A stretch of DNA of 64,000 bases, from contig JAESUZ010002553.1 in the NCBI GenBank assembly GCA_017311185.1, forward strand, positions 372,001 to 436,000. Reading direction: 5' to 3'. Position 1 is the stretch's first letter. Every line of letters starts with the position of its first letter. A model generated the notes under the pieces. The model was not told the DNA's origin, did not search any database, and saw only the letters and a program-made list of their open reading frames with translations. Source of the stretch: Proteles cristata cristata (lineage: Eukaryota > Chordata > Mammalia > Carnivora > Hyaenidae). The position numbers were made by a program, and so were the translations under genes. Below, piece by piece: positions 1 through 13,449 of the stretch.

Positions 1-803
1 GGGAAGCTTACATGCTGATGGGAATGAGCCAGTAGACAGGAGAGAAACATGTGGCAACGATAAAGAGGAGATAATTACAGGATCCAAATCCTTGGGTTAG
101 TGAATTGGGATGGGATTCTTTGCATCAATAGAGTGTGTTAAAAACAGTGTAGCAAGAACCATTGTGGAGGTATTTTGGAAGATCAAACCAACCAAAATGG
201 TTGGAAATTTTAGGGAGGCAGATTTTGGTTCAAGTAACTTGAAAAATAAATTTAAAAATTTACTGAATGGGACCATTGAAGAGTAATAGGTAATGGATTT
301 GCCCGCCTATCATTTTTTTAGAAAACTATAAAACCGGGGAAAAAATGTAAAACAACCATTTCCCAGCAGTGGAAGGCAAGAAGCAGAGGGTTGTGATCCT
401 TCAGAAAATGGAAATATAGGAGTTGAGCTCCAAAATGTACCCCAGATACCTTCCTGGGGCACTTTCCAAACCATGACAGAGGGATGGTAGATAAGAGTGA
501 TCTTGCTAGATGGAGAAAACAGATAGAACTTTAGAACTATTGAAGCGTGAGACTTTGCAGTGCAAAATACTGTGGAATAGAGAGCTGTTAAGAGAGCTCT
601 AAAAATCTCCTTGTGAGTCTTTAGCTAAATACGCCACTTCACATGCAGAGGATGAGACCTCATGAAATCTCTCAGAGAATGACTACCAGGTAGATGTGAG
701 ATGAATAAAGAATTCAGAGGTTACACAGTGCTAAGATATATTGGAGTTCTGAACAACCAGAGTAGAGAACAAATGGAAATTTAGTTAGAGTCTCAGAGGG
801 CCA

Positions 804-1030
804 TGGGGCACCTGGGTGGCTTAGTCAGTTAAGCATCCGACTTTCGCTTAGGTCATGATCTTGTGGTTCATGGGTTTAAGCCCCGCGTTGGGCTCTGTGC
901 CAACTGCCAGCTCAGAGCCTGGAGCCTGTTTCAGAGTCTGTCACTCCCTCTCTCTCTGACCCTCCCCTGCTCACGCTGTCTCTCCCTCCTAGAAATAAAT
1001 AAAACATTTTTTAAAAATTTTAAAAAAGAA
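804..1030 (+). mobile_element. CAN-SINE with perfect 13-bp target duplication
   Basis: Full-length feliform tRNA-derived SINE: head ggggcacctgggtggctta, 'ggtcatgatct' box, CT-rich region and A-rich tail. It is flanked by tctcagagggcca at 791-803 and 1031-1043. The 74-residue open frame inside is only a translation of the SINE. Confidence 0.95.
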
Positions 1031-1119
1031 TCTCAGAGGGCCACTAGGAGGAGAGTTAATCTATCCTTGGAATATGGGATATTCTAGATAAACCCTAAAA
1101 GAGCCTAAGAAGATCCTTG

Positions 1120-1630
1120 AGAGTATAAAACTTCACCAGTAAATTAACTGTCTGCAGGAATAACATTCAACACTTTAAGTCAACAAAACCTATACTCTCA
1201 ATAGCATAGCATATCCACAATGTGTTACACATTAATTACTAGTTATGTGAAGAAGGAGGAAAATGTGAGCCATAAACAAAAGGAAGAACAATTAAAGAAA
1301 TGGACTAATGGGCATACCGATGTCACAATTAGCAGGCAAGGTCCTGAAGTGGCTAGCGACCCTATTATTTCAAGGGTTCAAATGAAACAATATGTGCAGT
1401 AGATGAATGCACAGAGAATGCAAGAAGGGAAATGTAGAACAGTTTTTAACACAAGAACTAGAAAGGAAGCTAGGAAGCTAGAAAGAAATTCTAGCTCTGA
1501 AAGACATAATGTCTGAAATGAGAAATTCACTGGATCTATTTAATAAGATATTAGATACTGCAGAATAAAGGATTACTGAACTTGAAAAGAGGACAAGAGA
1601 AAATACTAGATATTTTCACATAGAGGTATA
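1120..1630 (+). mobile_element. Old L1 5'-region (upstream of and into ORF1) fragment, sense
   Basis: Purine-rich text with phrases such as 'gtctgaaatgagaaattcac' and 'ggattactgaacttgaaaag' resembles the coiled-coil-coding 5' part of ancient L1M elements. It is degenerate, and the 60-residue frame at 1220-1402 lies in it. The subfamily and exact ends cannot be set by eye. Confidence 0.7.
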
Positions 1631-1659
1631 AACTGGAAAACAGTAAACAGTGTTTATAC

Positions 1660-1775
1660 AGCTTATATATATACTTATATATACATGTATATAGTAGATG
1701 TTTATATGCATATATAGTAGATTTATAATAGATAATATACATTATTATACACATACACACACATACATATATATA
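1660..1775. repeat. AT-rich (TA)n-type low-complexity stretch
   Basis: Imperfect TA/TATG/CA alternation. It creates a spurious Tyr/Ile/Lys-rich frame on the minus strand. Confidence 0.85.
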
Positions 1776-2224
1776 ATTGGACTAGGTCTGGAGTGCATGT
1801 TTTATAGGTACCATAACAGGTCATCATTCTGATTTCAGAAAGTCAGTCAACTTAAATAAACCCTAATCAATGTCAAAGCACTTTTGAGCCTAGTTTTCCT
1901 TTAATTTCAGTTGTCATGGTAATGACTAAAAAGGATTGATTAGGACTACAAAATATCCTTAACGCTTGAATAAAGCATTTTCTGTTTTAAAGTCCTTATA
2001 TATGGCAGTCTTCACTGTGGTTTTTTTTTTTCTTAAAAATTTGATTTCTTAAAAGTCTGATTGAGTTCAGTATTTTCTTGTTTCACTTGCTTGCAAAAGA
2101 AAATATTCTGAGCTGTACCCCTTTGAAGCGTCAATGGGTAGATACTAATATATTCTTTTTCACCCACTCCCAAATGACTGTATTTTTTTCTGTCCTTCAT
2201 CTTTCTCTTATTTCTTCATTAAAC

Positions 2225-2480
2225 AGCAGTGTGTTTAGCACGTTTGTAATTAGTAGGCCCTGGAATAGTTGCTGGGATGGTGAACACTCATTTCTTCCCA
2301 ATGAGAGCTCCTGTCTAGTGGGAGAGAGACAGGTGACAAGCCATACATGGTGGTGTGACAGGCTGCAGGGAAACTGTGAAAGAAGAGAGGGAAGTTACCT
2401 AATTTAAGTTAGGAGACACATGAGGCAGATTTCCAGAGGGAGGGAGGGTCCTGATGGGTTAGAAAATACACCAGCGAGTT
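2225..2480. mobile_element. Probable L2-like fragment
   Basis: The text about a 'gctgggatggtgaacac' core, then 'gagctcctgtctagtgggagagagacagg', resembles the 3' part of old LINE-2 copies. It is highly diverged, so boundaries and strand are uncertain. Confidence 0.4.
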
Positions 2481-3464
2481 AAAAAGAGAGAAAGGAAGAC
2501 TGTGTTCCTGGAAGGAGGTCTGTCACCTGCAGTGGCATGGAAGGCTTGAGACAGCAGGTGCACTTATTTCCCTGCTGTGGTAGAATCGTGTGGCTGGGGA
2601 GCAAAATGAGCAAGGATGAAACTCCAGAGCTAACTCTGGCTCAGAGTTTGTAGAGGTCCTGAGGTCTAGAAGCCATGGAATTGACGAGGGGTCTACAGCA
2701 GTAAAATCATACAGTGTGTGGCAGGATGATCCATGCACTGGAATCAAAGGAGACCATGAGCTCAGAAGCCCAGAGGGGAGGCCTCTGTGGTCCACATGAG
2801 AAGGGGTGATGGTTGGAGCTAAGTTGGTGGTAGTGGGGATGGCAAAGGTGGGGCTAATTCAGAAGACACTTTGCAGGAATTGATGGCCAACTATCTGAGA
2901 AAAATGCATGAGAAGCCTTGAGGACAGAGGCTCTCCCCAAGAGTAGCTGGCCAAGGACTGGGTGTTGAGAGTGGGGAGCTGGTCCAGGCCATGGAATCCA
3001 TTTTCCCTCCTCCCTCAGCACATCATAGTCGGGGCAGGGAGCTTTCTCGGTGGGTGGTCAATGCCTCTGTGAGTGACAGCTTCTTGTCTTTGATGGCTAG
3101 CAATCAGGCAGCTGTTCAAATTTCAACTTTTAACTTGAATGGCCAAGTAGTTGAATTTTGTCATCACTTCAGCTGGATCAGATTCTGAATGAGCTGGAGA
3201 TTTTAGGTAAGATGAAGAATGTTACCATGTATTATTGCCATTTAGAACGAAGGAGGATTCCATATTGTAACCCGTGGATTTACCAATTAACTTTGGAACA
3301 CAGCTTGACATTTGGCTCATAAAAAAAAAATATGCAAAGGTGTAGTTGGGGAAGCAAAACCCACGTGAAAATAGCAAACAGTGTTAGAGAATAATCATGT
3401 GGGTCTTTATTTAATTCTTTAACTTTATTTAATTCTTAAAACTTTAAAGTTTTTCTCTTGGAGG

Positions 3465-3631
3465 GACGCCTGGGTGGCTTAGTCGGTTAGGCGTCTGACT
3501 TTCCCTTAGGTCATGATCTCACGGTTTGTGGGTTCGAGCCCCGCATCGGGCTCTGTGCTGACTGCCAGCTCAGAGCCTGGAGCCTGTTTCAGAGTCTGTG
3601 ACTCCCTCTCTCTCTGACCCTCCCCTGCTCA

Positions 3632-3678
<47 letters not shown>

Positions 3679-3712
3679 CTAGAAATAAATTAAAAAATAT
3701 TTTTAAAAATGA
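3465..3712 (+). mobile_element. CAN-SINE with expanded internal CT repeat and 14-bp target duplication
   Basis: Complete SINE flanked by ttttctcttggagg at 3451-3464 and 3713-3726. The usual pyrimidine block has grown into a (CT)n run of roughly 35 bp at about 3634-3670, which is likely length-variable. Confidence 0.95.
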
Positions 3713-4009
3713 TTTTCTCTTGGAGGCTTTAAAGTTTTTGGTCTGAGATGTAGTTTGGGAAAAAATAGAAGGAGGCATTTAGAGACCTTGAAATTGCCTT
3801 GTCACAATGAGGGTGGTTTGGAAGACTTCAAGTGACAGACTATTAATTACAAGAGCAAAATGAACTCTAAAAAGGGAGAGATCAGTGATATGTTCAAGGA
3901 AGGCTTCATGGAAGGAGTGAGCTCCATTAGCCTTGATGTGCATAGAGTTTAGAAAGAAAATAAAAATACAACAGTCTATCTCTCAGTTAGAAAATCAAGG
4001 TCCACCTTT

Positions 4010-4160
4010 CTGCTTTTTCATTTGCTATGTGACTTTGAAAGCATGGGTAAATCTCTCTGATTCTTAATTTACTAATCTGTAAAATAGGAGCATTGAGACT
4101 TCTTGGGGCTGATGAGAGAATTTAATTAGGTCACGAGGTAATAATTGGCATGACCTCTGC
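4010..4160 (+). mobile_element. MIR fragment
   Basis: Contains the MIR core 'tgctatgtgactttg...aaatctctctgattcttaatttac...ctgtaaaatagg'. Diverged copy in sense orientation. Confidence 0.75.
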
Positions 4161-4529
4161 CCCTGGCTGTCAGCAGAGCCCTCTGATTGCTGTCCATGAA
4201 TGAGGGAGGAGGGGCAGAGGTGTCCAGGCATATGTTCTGAGGTTAGGAAATGATGGCACCAGCCAAGACATAGAGGCTGTCCAATGGCGAGAGTGTGCCC
4301 ATCCGCTGGTTATCAATAAGTATGTACTTGATGGAGGAAGGGATGGGGAACTACAAATGCCCTTGAATGGATTGTCTTGAGGTAGGAAGACCAGTCTAGT
4401 AGCAGCTGATGGGCCCTGCTCTGCAGACAGGAAAGCCAAGGAAAAACCCACTGGCCTGCAAGTCTGCCTCCCCAGACCCCGTCCCTGCCTCCTTTCTTTC
4501 CATTTTCCTTCCTTTCAGCCCTCTGATAA

Positions 4530-4690
4530 TGTGGCCACCTCTTAGCTTTGTGACCTTGGGTAAATTCTTAGTCTCTATTTATCTCCATTTTCTTATTCAT
4601 AAAATGGGACATTACCTAATAATGATTTTCAAGGGTTAAATAAAATAATGTGTTTATCACAGTGCCTGGGACATAATAAGCACTCCGGGA
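4530..4690 (+). mobile_element. MIR fragment
   Basis: Reads 'ttagctttgtgaccttgggtaa...cataaaatgggac...acagtgcctgggacataataagcac', a clear sense-strand MIR core and 3' part. Confidence 0.85.
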
Positions 4691-5584
4691 GCAATGACAC
4701 CATTTCTCCCTTGTCCCTCTTTATGTCCCCCTTCCTGCTACATGATTTTGGAGCATGACTGTGGGTATACTATATAGAAGGACCATGGGGCAATCCAAGT
4801 ATTAGGCAATTAATTAAAATGAAGACCTTGGGAATATAGCCAAAAAGGTAAAAGTACAATATATTTTTGAAGAAACCACAGCAGCTGGGGATAAATTGCA
4901 CATGGGAGATGAAGGTGTCATGCAAGACATTTCAGCTCAGGTGTGGAATAAATGGGTATGACAGCCATGGAGTTTGGGAGCCCAATTTCTAGTTATTCCT
5001 TCTATCACAGCCTTATGACCTAGAATCATTATAGAGCTTAGCACAGTTTTTGATTTGCCAGGTAATTGGGAAGATTTATAGAGACCTAATGTAAAATAAA
5101 TTAGCTATTTCCATACAAGAAGTTAAAAGAAAACAGAAAACAAAACAACCTTTAGCTCTTATGTGCATGCCTTATGGCTTACATTGTCTATGGACCAATG
5201 ATCTCCCTAATGTCATGCTCAGTTGGGTGACCTTGGCACTAAAGAAGCCATTTGGAGGGAAAGTCCTAGATTTAATGACTGAACACACCTGCCCTTTGGT
5301 TCCTAATACTGGCTCTGCATCACTGAGAGAAAAGCTGCAGGTGGAATAATTTCCTATCTCTGATTCCATAGGAGGCCAGTTTTCTCACATTTCTTTATGT
5401 CCTATGATATAGCTGCTATTTCTGGCTTTTAATAGTGAGCTACTACACAGGAAACAAATACTACTCCAAAGGCCCCTAGTTAACCTTTATTTGGCAAGGA
5501 AAATGAAAGTTGTACAGGGCCACTATCTTATTGCTATGTTTAGTGGTCCAATTTTTATGCCATATTTCTGCTATAATTTTATTT

Positions 5585-6010
5585 CATCGATTGACTCTTC
5601 CAACAAATATATCTGAAGCATCTATTCTGAGGGTTGGAGTACAGTGGTGATCAAAACAGAGATATCAAGTTCCTGTCCCATAAAACTCACATTCCAGTGG
5701 AAGAAAGAGACAACAAACATAGTCAGGTATCTGCATGTACTATGAAATTAAAACTCAGTAGGAGGATTGAGAGTGTTAGGGATAGGAAATGTATGTCAGG
5801 TAGGGCTCTCTGTAAGAAGTGAGCTCCAGAAAAGAGTAAGCATGAGGGCCCCAAGTCAGGAGTGACCTTTGTGGGTTCAAAGAGCAGCAAGAGACCAGTA
5901 TGCTTAGTGTTACATGAGGGAAGAGGAAAAGGGTTGAGGGCGAGGGCCAAACCATCTTTCTGGTTGTGATAGGAAGCCATTAGATTTTAGTGTCTGGTGT
6001 CATAAATTAA
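5585..6010. mobile_element. L2-like fragment
   Basis: 'caacaaatatatctgaagcat', 'gtggtgatcaaaacagagat', 'tcacattccagtggaag' and a later 'ggaagccattagattttag' match the usual order of words in old LINE-2 3' copies. The short frames here are not genes. Confidence 0.55.
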
Positions 6011-7034
6011 ATCTTACCTAGACTTTGACCAATTACTATCTTGACTAAATGCCATCCAGTAGAGAGTGGCAATATTTATGTACCTGCCCCCCACCCACCA
6101 AATAGCTCCTAGTTTTGTTTTCAGTAAAACTGAATCCTTGTTCCTGTTGACAGCTTAAGGAAGCTTCCATCCATTCTTTGGAAATATATAGCTTCTTGGA
6201 GACCATGAATTCTAAACATAAAAAATGATTGGATTGCATCTAAAATTGAAAAGTACCTGTCCTATTACAAATATATTACTATTTCTTTCTTAGAAACAGC
6301 AAAAATAATTCCACCCTTTAACATATAGACCAAGCCAAAGATCACTGTATTTTGAACAGCGAAATACATTTTACATTACAATGACGCTAAAATGCAGTGT
6401 CATTTTAGACAAAGTGAGCAAGAAAGGATCCCTTGGAGACTTCATATACTATCAGACTATACTGGGTCCCATGACACAATTTGGGTATTTTGGGACATAT
6501 GTATCTCAAATTGCTCTTTCTGAAGGGACAGAGGTAATGTTCATACAGTTATTATTCAGGCAGGTAGATGTATGGCACGAATGGCCTACATTGCCTTTTG
6601 AGGGTGTGACAATTATTTGGTTGAATGTATCCCTTCCATTTCCTTAATCACCCTCCTCCCCATTGGAAAGTCCTTCTATTGGAAGAGCAACTATGTTGGC
6701 AGACACACTCACTACAATGTACCAAATGAAGTAACACACAAATTAAAGGAATTTTAAGAAAGGAAACCAGCAACTGTGGGGAATTATAACCTAGACAAAC
6801 AGAGCATTCAGTCTTTGGGTCCTATCATAAGTTTTAGCTCAAATTGCAACAGTTCCACCTCCAGTCTGTATCTCCTTGGCCCAAATCCTATAATGCTTTT
6901 TGGTGTCTTCTCTCAGACTAAAGTAGGGTCATCCTATTCTCAAAGGCAATGGGCATTGGGGTCACTGTGATCTGTGCTATTAACTTAGCCATGTTACTTT
7001 GGACAAAGTCTATATCCCTATTTTGTAAGCCTGG

Positions 7035-7660
7035 GATAATATTCATTTGTTTGTCCATTCAACAAATATTTTCAGAGTGCTTTCTGTGTTCCAATGCCAT
7101 GGTCTGTGTTGGGGATACGATGATCATTGGGAAAGGAAAGTTTCTTGTTCCCATATAGTGTAGAGCCTGATGAGGGAGATAGGTAATTAAAACAGCAACA
7201 CCAAACAATTTTGATGAAGGCTATAGCAGGGCAAAAAAGGGTTGGGTGGGAGCATTTAATCTCATTCATAGCGTTAGAAAATGTGTCTCAGACTAAGTGT
7301 GCTTTGAGCTGAGATGTAAATGATAAGTGAGAGTTTGTTAAAGAAATGCAGAAGCATGTGTGAAGTCCAAGCAGCAAGAACAATGATGGGGACTGGAGAA
7401 CAGAAAGACATTTAGAACAACTGGAGAAAAGCGTGCAAGAGGGGAACGTCAAGGGATGAAGCTGGAAACCAGGGACTCAAATCATAAAGAGCTGTCAGAA
7501 TATTGTAGGAGTCTGGACTGTATCAAGGGACTATTGGAATACGCTGATAATTTTAAGCAGGCAGTCACATCATCCAATTAGTGTCTTGGATTCTTCAGAC
7601 TACTGTGTGGAGAACAGATTCAAGTGGGGCAGTAGGTGCCAGGTAGACCCCAGTGACGAG
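7035..7660. mobile_element. L2-like fragment
   Basis: Starts 'tccattcaacaaatattttcagagtgctttctgtgttcca' and later has 'ttttaagcaggcagtcacatcatc' and 'ctgtgtggagaacagattcaagtgg', which are hallmarks of diverged LINE-2. A SINE follows at once. Confidence 0.6.
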
Positions 7661-7694
7661 GCTACTTCAAAACCAGATTAAGAACCAGTATTGG

Positions 7695-7924
7695 GGGGCA
7701 CCTGGGCGGTTCAGTCGGTTGGGCATCCAGCTTCGGCTCAGGTCATGATCTCACAGTTCATGGGTTTGAGCCCCGCGTCAGGCTCTGTGCTGACAGCTCA
7801 GAGCCTGGAGCCTGCTTCGGATTCTTTGTCTCCCTCTCTCTCTGACCCTCTCCTGCTCACACTGCCTCTCTCTCAGAAATAAAAATAAATAAATAAAATA
7901 AATATAAAAAATTTTTTAAAAAGT
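7695..7924 (+). mobile_element. CAN-SINE with 11-bp target duplication
   Basis: Complete feliform SINE flanked by accagtattgg at 7684-7694 and 7925-7935. The tail is an AAAT-type run. Confidence 0.95.
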
Positions 7925-8164
7925 ACCAGTATTGGTCTCTGTCTCAGGGAAAGTTCCTCAGAAAGCAGAGTGTGAGGTACATGGTTGGTGGCAGATCACT
8001 AATTTGAGATGTGATTCCTGGATTCCAGAGTGACAGCCAGGTGGCAGGGGGATAAGATCAGAAAGGGAGGGAAAAATCAATAAAGGTTTTCTTTAATGAG
8101 CTTGTTGCCACTTTGGGCAGTTGGGGATGATTTATACTGGGAATCCTCTGAGAAATCACACAGA

Positions 8165-8350
8165 ATAGTGGTTCTTAAAGTGTTGTCTCTGGACCAGCAG
8201 ACTCCGCATCTCTGGTAGCTTATTAGAAAGTCAGGGTCTTAGATCCCTCCTCAGACCTACTGAGTCAAAACTCTGGAAGTAGAGCTCAGCAACTTGTGTT
8301 TAGTCAGCTTTTCAGGTGATTCTGATGCCCCCTGATGTTTGATCACAGGC
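8165..8350. mobile_element. MER5A-like hAT DNA transposon fossil
   Basis: 'agtggttcttaaagtgttgtctctggacca' at one end and 'ttcaggtgattctgatg' near the other match the MER5A short non-autonomous element (hAT-Charlie group). It has no coding capacity. Confidence 0.7.
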
Positions 8351-9334
8351 ATAGAAAGAACATGCCTCAGACTCATCCCATGGGATTGGAAGATGGAGAG
8401 GAGAGGCATTTCCCTCCCCTGAGTCCTGTCCCCCCTTGGTATATGTTTGTCGTCCACATTTCTGGGTTGCATCAGTGAAAGTGAGTAAGCATTTGTGACA
8501 CCAGAGAAGGCCCCAAGGCAGCAGAGACTCTAACTCTCCGTGTGATACCCAGGCAAGTGCATGGAACTGTCCAGCCCCTTGTGCTGAAACCAGATGGATG
8601 GGGGTATATGGCAATTTACCACACACTTTGTTTACCCATCGTGACTAGGGCATGCAATAAATATGGAGAGATTTTGAGGAAGAACCATCAGCACCTGATA
8701 AAAGGAGATGAAAGGGGAAGTTATGAAAGATAATTCTCAGTTTTATGGGCCATTTCCATCTGTAATTACCTTACACTTGCAATATGTCAATGGCTATTTC
8801 TCATGTAAACCTCTTTGATCAGTTTTTAAGTAATATACCTTTGGATTAGAACCAAATTGAGGGGAAGGGTCATGGATCAATTATAATTAGACAGGCTTCC
8901 AGAGGAAATGCAAACAATTAGTTATCCTGCCCATTTGACAAACGGTTTCCTTCTCTTAGGAGAATTTGAGCCAAATAGAGCATAGACTATAGATGATTGC
9001 ATATTTACTTTCCACCTGGCCTGAGTGATTTTGGCATTGTGTCTTAAGCTTTATAATCTATCCTTGAGATTGATTGTTTTCACTAGAGAACTTTACTCTA
9101 TATAATCTCTAGCATTTTTCCTAGAAGTAATTTTCTCAGCCCAAGATAGCCATCCCTTATCACCTTATTTTAAATATATTTACATTTTATTGAATATATT
9201 TGTCTCAGAATATCATCTAAGTGAAGTAAAATTCCTTGCTAGTTAAGCGATATTGAGGAGACCCATTGGCTGTATACATGATTTAATTTGCAAGTTGGGA
9301 ATTGTATTTGTTAAAGATAAGTTAAAGCTGGACA

Positions 9335-9600
9335 TAGCTGCATTTATTAAATTAACCAGCACTCCTAGAGCACTTAATATTTTCAGACACTGTTCTGAGA
9401 ACACTTGGAATCTTAATTCATTTGATCCCCATACCAATCCTATAAAATGAGTAGTGTAATTATCTCCAATTTAAAGATAAGAAAATTGAAGCCAAGAGAT
9501 ATTTGATAACTTGCACCAGATCATCCGACTGGAAGAAACAGAGTTGGATCTCAAACCCTGGTATTTAGTCCTTCGCTCTGTACTCCTAGACATCACTGTT
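9335..9600 (-). mobile_element. MIR copy, antisense
   Basis: 'cttaattcatttgatccccataccaatcctataaaatga', 'aagataagaaaattgaagcc' and 'ctggtatttagtccttcgctctgt' follow the reverse order of a MIR element. Confidence 0.75.
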
Positions 9601-9899
9601 GTCTCTTTCGGAAACACAGCAGTGAGTTCAATCTCTAGCTCCTTCTTGTGTCTTGATATCATTCCCTGCTCCTTGACTGTTTTATGGCCAAAATCATCTT
9701 CACTACGATTCATATTATTTCAATGTGCTTTGAAACTTCTAGCTAACCTGGACTCTTCTCTTTCTCCCAGTCCATTTCATGTGGTGACTGGAATTACTAT
9801 TGATCTGTAACATATAAGCCCATGTTTCTGTCTCAGAATAAGAATTCGGGAAATTGCAAGGCAAACAGGACTAACTTTACCAGGAATCAAGGAAACGAG

Positions 9900-9995
9900 A
9901 CAAAGAGCGCTCACATTTGCTAAGTGTCTGGCATATGGAGGACATAATCCATCTCCCCTCATATAATCCTGTGACTGCCTTATTGGTATTTCATC
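9900..9995 (-). mobile_element. Short MIR fragment, antisense
   Basis: 'tcacatttgctaagtgtctggcatatggaggacataatccatctcccctcatataatcctgtga' is a diverged antisense MIR core. Confidence 0.55.
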
Positions 9996-10814
9996 CAATA
10001 ACTAATCACTGATTTTGATGCAAAAGATTCTGAGATTCTAACACCTTCAGATGCTGCATTTCCTAGAAGTATCTGTATTTTCTCTTTAAGAGAAGACTCA
10101 AATATTCTGACAATGACAACCACTTAACTCAAAGCATTTTCTTCCTCTTGGCAGATATGTTTCAGGACAGAGTACATATGTATGTTTTGGGTAGGGATGC
10201 ATTTTTTTCAGCACCTCATAAAACTCACCAAATATGCAGTTATTTAATCTTCTTTTTTAATAGGTACACTATAATGTCTTCATGGTACTTCATTTCACTT
10301 AGCTTCCATCATCCTCTGATGGCCCAGAAGAGTGATGACATCAGGAATGATGGTCTATGTGTCATCATCAGATTTTTGGGATAAGTTCAATACTGTGCTG
10401 TGTTCTTTATTGCCTTTAGGGTATGCTTATTAATTTCCGCTTCATCTCTTATTAGAAGAACTATCAAATGCTTCGACCAGTGTACCCCCAAGAGGAATAC
10501 TTACTCTTGATAATTGCTCTTTGTTCTTTAGATTGTGGTCCTGATTCTGTTTGCCGTGGAGTGGATTGCTGAAGATCTTCCAGAACCCAAATAAAAAGCA
10601 ATGTCATATTCCCTTGGCTTAGTCAACTCCCATGCATAAGAGGGCAACTTTCCCCAGTGCAAAGTACCATCAGTCTGCAGAATCTCATTGATATAAATAA
10701 GAAATTTTCCTACACTGAGGTTGTTTCCTGATTTGTTCGAGATCACAAATACCATTTTTCAGTTTTCCTTATACGTAACATGTTCTTTGTATTTTAACAT
10801 CTGTTAAAATTTTG

Positions 10815-11053
10815 GCGGGCACCTGGGTGGCTCAGTCGCTTGAGTGTTGACTTTGGCTTGGGTCATGATCTCGCAGTTCATGGGTTCAAGCCCCATGTCA
10901 GGCTTTGTGCTGACAGCTCAGGGTTTGAAGTCTGCTTTGGGTTCTGTGTGTGTCTCTCTCTCTGCCCCTTCCCTGCTCAGGCTCTGTCTCTTTGTCTCCC
11001 AAAAATAAATAAACATTAAAAAATTAAAAATAAATATAAAAAATAAATAATAA
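10815..11053 (+). mobile_element. CAN-SINE just upstream of DSCAM exon A
   Basis: Feliform SINE in the gene's sense orientation. It ends in an A/T-rich tail about 64 bp before the exon A acceptor. Its CT tract ends in ...ttccctgctcag at 10980, a good match to a 3' splice site. Target duplications are not clear. Confidence 0.93.
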
Positions 11054-11089
11054 AATTATTGTTATTTCATAAGTTGTGTTCTTACCTGA

Positions 11090-11287
<198 letters not shown>

Positions 11288-12448
11288 TAAAGAATTAGAT
11301 GAGCATTTCTTGCCCTTCCAGACATGTTTCTGGCAAGTGGATATGTTTCCACCTCCACCAAATCTTTCCTCTCACATATAACCCTACTCCACTGAAATGT
11401 TCTCATTTGGACCAGGAAAGTATCTGGTCTTGCATAGCATTCCCTGGGAAAGATCCCTGGTGGGGCAAGTTATTCAAGGGAAGCTATTTCAGCACCAAGG
11501 ATAGCTCTGTGTTGCCTACAAGGCTTTGTGTAACTGTGATCTGCGTGGAGAGAACTGCATACCCCTACATGCGCAGACAGAAGAATGAATTGTCAGTATT
11601 GCTCACTGCTTGAAAAATATTTCCCCATTGTTTATACTGTGGCTAAATGACTTTAGAAGGTTAAAAATAAAATTGTTGACTGATTGATTTACCTGGTTAT
11701 CTTAGAATATACAAATTTCATATCATCTGCCTAGCATACTATTTTAAAAACAAACGTATCTATGCCCTATTTTGAGCATCCAGTGTTCTTTGTTTTCACT
11801 CCTAATCATGCTTTCTCTGCAAAGGTAAAGCAGCCTCCCCAGTTTTAAGGTAACACTGTCAATGTTGCAGGAATAGAAACGTGTAATGTGTAGACTGATG
11901 GGAAACATTCTAGACATCACAGAGATCATTTGTGTCCATCTTACTGTCCTCTCAGGGAAGGGTTCTTAACTGTGCTTATGAACATATTGGAATTCTCTCT
12001 TCTCATTCACTTACCTTCACTCAGTAATTTATTTATCAAACAGTTGAAGGCCAATTGCACACTGGTGGGATGAACAAACAAATAAATCATAGTCTCTTTT
12101 CCTAACAGTCTAAGACCTACTATATGTGTTTAATTGTCCTGAGTCTGTTATTTATTTGTTTGGTTTATTATAGTTTATATTCCAGATATTGCTTTTTAAA
12201 TAATAACCTGCTGTGTTTCTTATTATGAAAATAACAACATAGAAGAAAAACAAATGGGTCGCTCACCACCTCCTTCCTGGTATATTTCCTTCCAGAGAGA
12301 AAGGGAAGAGGGAGGAAAGAGGATGCTAGAAACCATTTCATTACAGGAGGGAATCAGTTATATTTTTAAGAATTCCCTGGGGTTGCTCCCCTATAGCGTG
12401 ACACATACATTGTCCATGTGAAAGTACTTTATTAAAAAAGCAAAGCCT

Positions 12449-12685
12449 GGCGCACTTGGGTGGCTCAGTCAGTTAAGCGTCCGACTTCAGTCCAGGTCAT
12501 GATCTCATGGTTTGTGTGTTCGAGCCCTGCATCAGGCTCTGTGCTGGCAGCTCAGAGCCTGGAGCCTGCTTCTGATTCTGTCTCCCTCTCTCTCTGACCC
12601 TCCCTGCTCATGCTATCTCTCTCAATCTCTCTCTCTTTCTTTCTCTCTCTCTCTCAGAAGTAAAACATTTAAAAAAATAAAAAGA
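12449..12685 (+). mobile_element. CAN-SINE
   Basis: Head 'cgcacttgggtggctcagtc', the 'ccaggtcatgatctcatgg' box and a long CT/TTTCT tract. Near-matching flanks (aagcaaagc / aagcaaaagc) are probable target duplications. Confidence 0.93.
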
Positions 12686-12719
12686 AGCAAAAGCTGTTAT
12701 TCAGAGTGACTACCCACAT

Positions 12720-13440
12720 AACTTTTTATTTTAGGCCATATTAGAAGCCTCATGTTGCATTATATGAACACAAACAATGTGCATTTAGCTTAGTTTGCAT
12801 ACATGTTCATATATGATATTATAAACATCTTCCACAACACTTAACCATCTTCAAAATCATTTTTAATGTTTGCCATGGTGCAAGGCTCCCTGTCTCTCCT
12901 TGAGATTGGTTTCAGTTTCTCACTCCTTATAAACTCTGCAGATGAACATCCCTAATGTGCAAACCATCCAGTGTGCCTGTGTGTGTGATTATTCCCTTCA
13001 GGTAAATTCTTAGAGGTAAAGTATCATGCCTACATTTAAGACTTTGAGTCAGTACTGGCCCAGGGAGCTTGGGAAAATATCACAGCAATTTGCACACCCA
13101 CCAGCAGCATGTGGCTGTGTGTATCCCTGCATCCTCACCAGGTAGAAGGGATCTTTTTATTCTTAATCTCTACAATGGGATGGGTGAAATGGCTTTCTGT
13201 TTAATTTGTATATTTGAATTACTAATATTAGTATTACTAATGTTAATTAATTTTATCCTATGTTTACCGACTGCTTCTGCTTCCCTTTGGAGGAATTTCT
13301 TGTTCATGGTACTTGCACACTTCTCTCCTTGTCTTATTCATTTGTAGGAGTATTTTTCTTAGATGCAGTAATGCTTCATCTGTCATAGGTCTGGTAGACA
13401 TTTTATTCCTTCCCATCACTGATGTGTGAATGAAGTTACA
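12720..13440 (-). mobile_element. Old L1 3'-end fragment, antisense
   Basis: 'aaattcttagaggtaaagtatcatgcc', 'tttgcacacccaccagcagcatg', 'gggatgggtgaaatggctttctg' and 'tttgtatatttgaattacta' match in order the antisense 3' region of ancient L1 copies. The 92-residue frame at 13069-13347 lies in it. Confidence 0.65.
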
Positions 13441-13449
13441 GTAGCCTTT

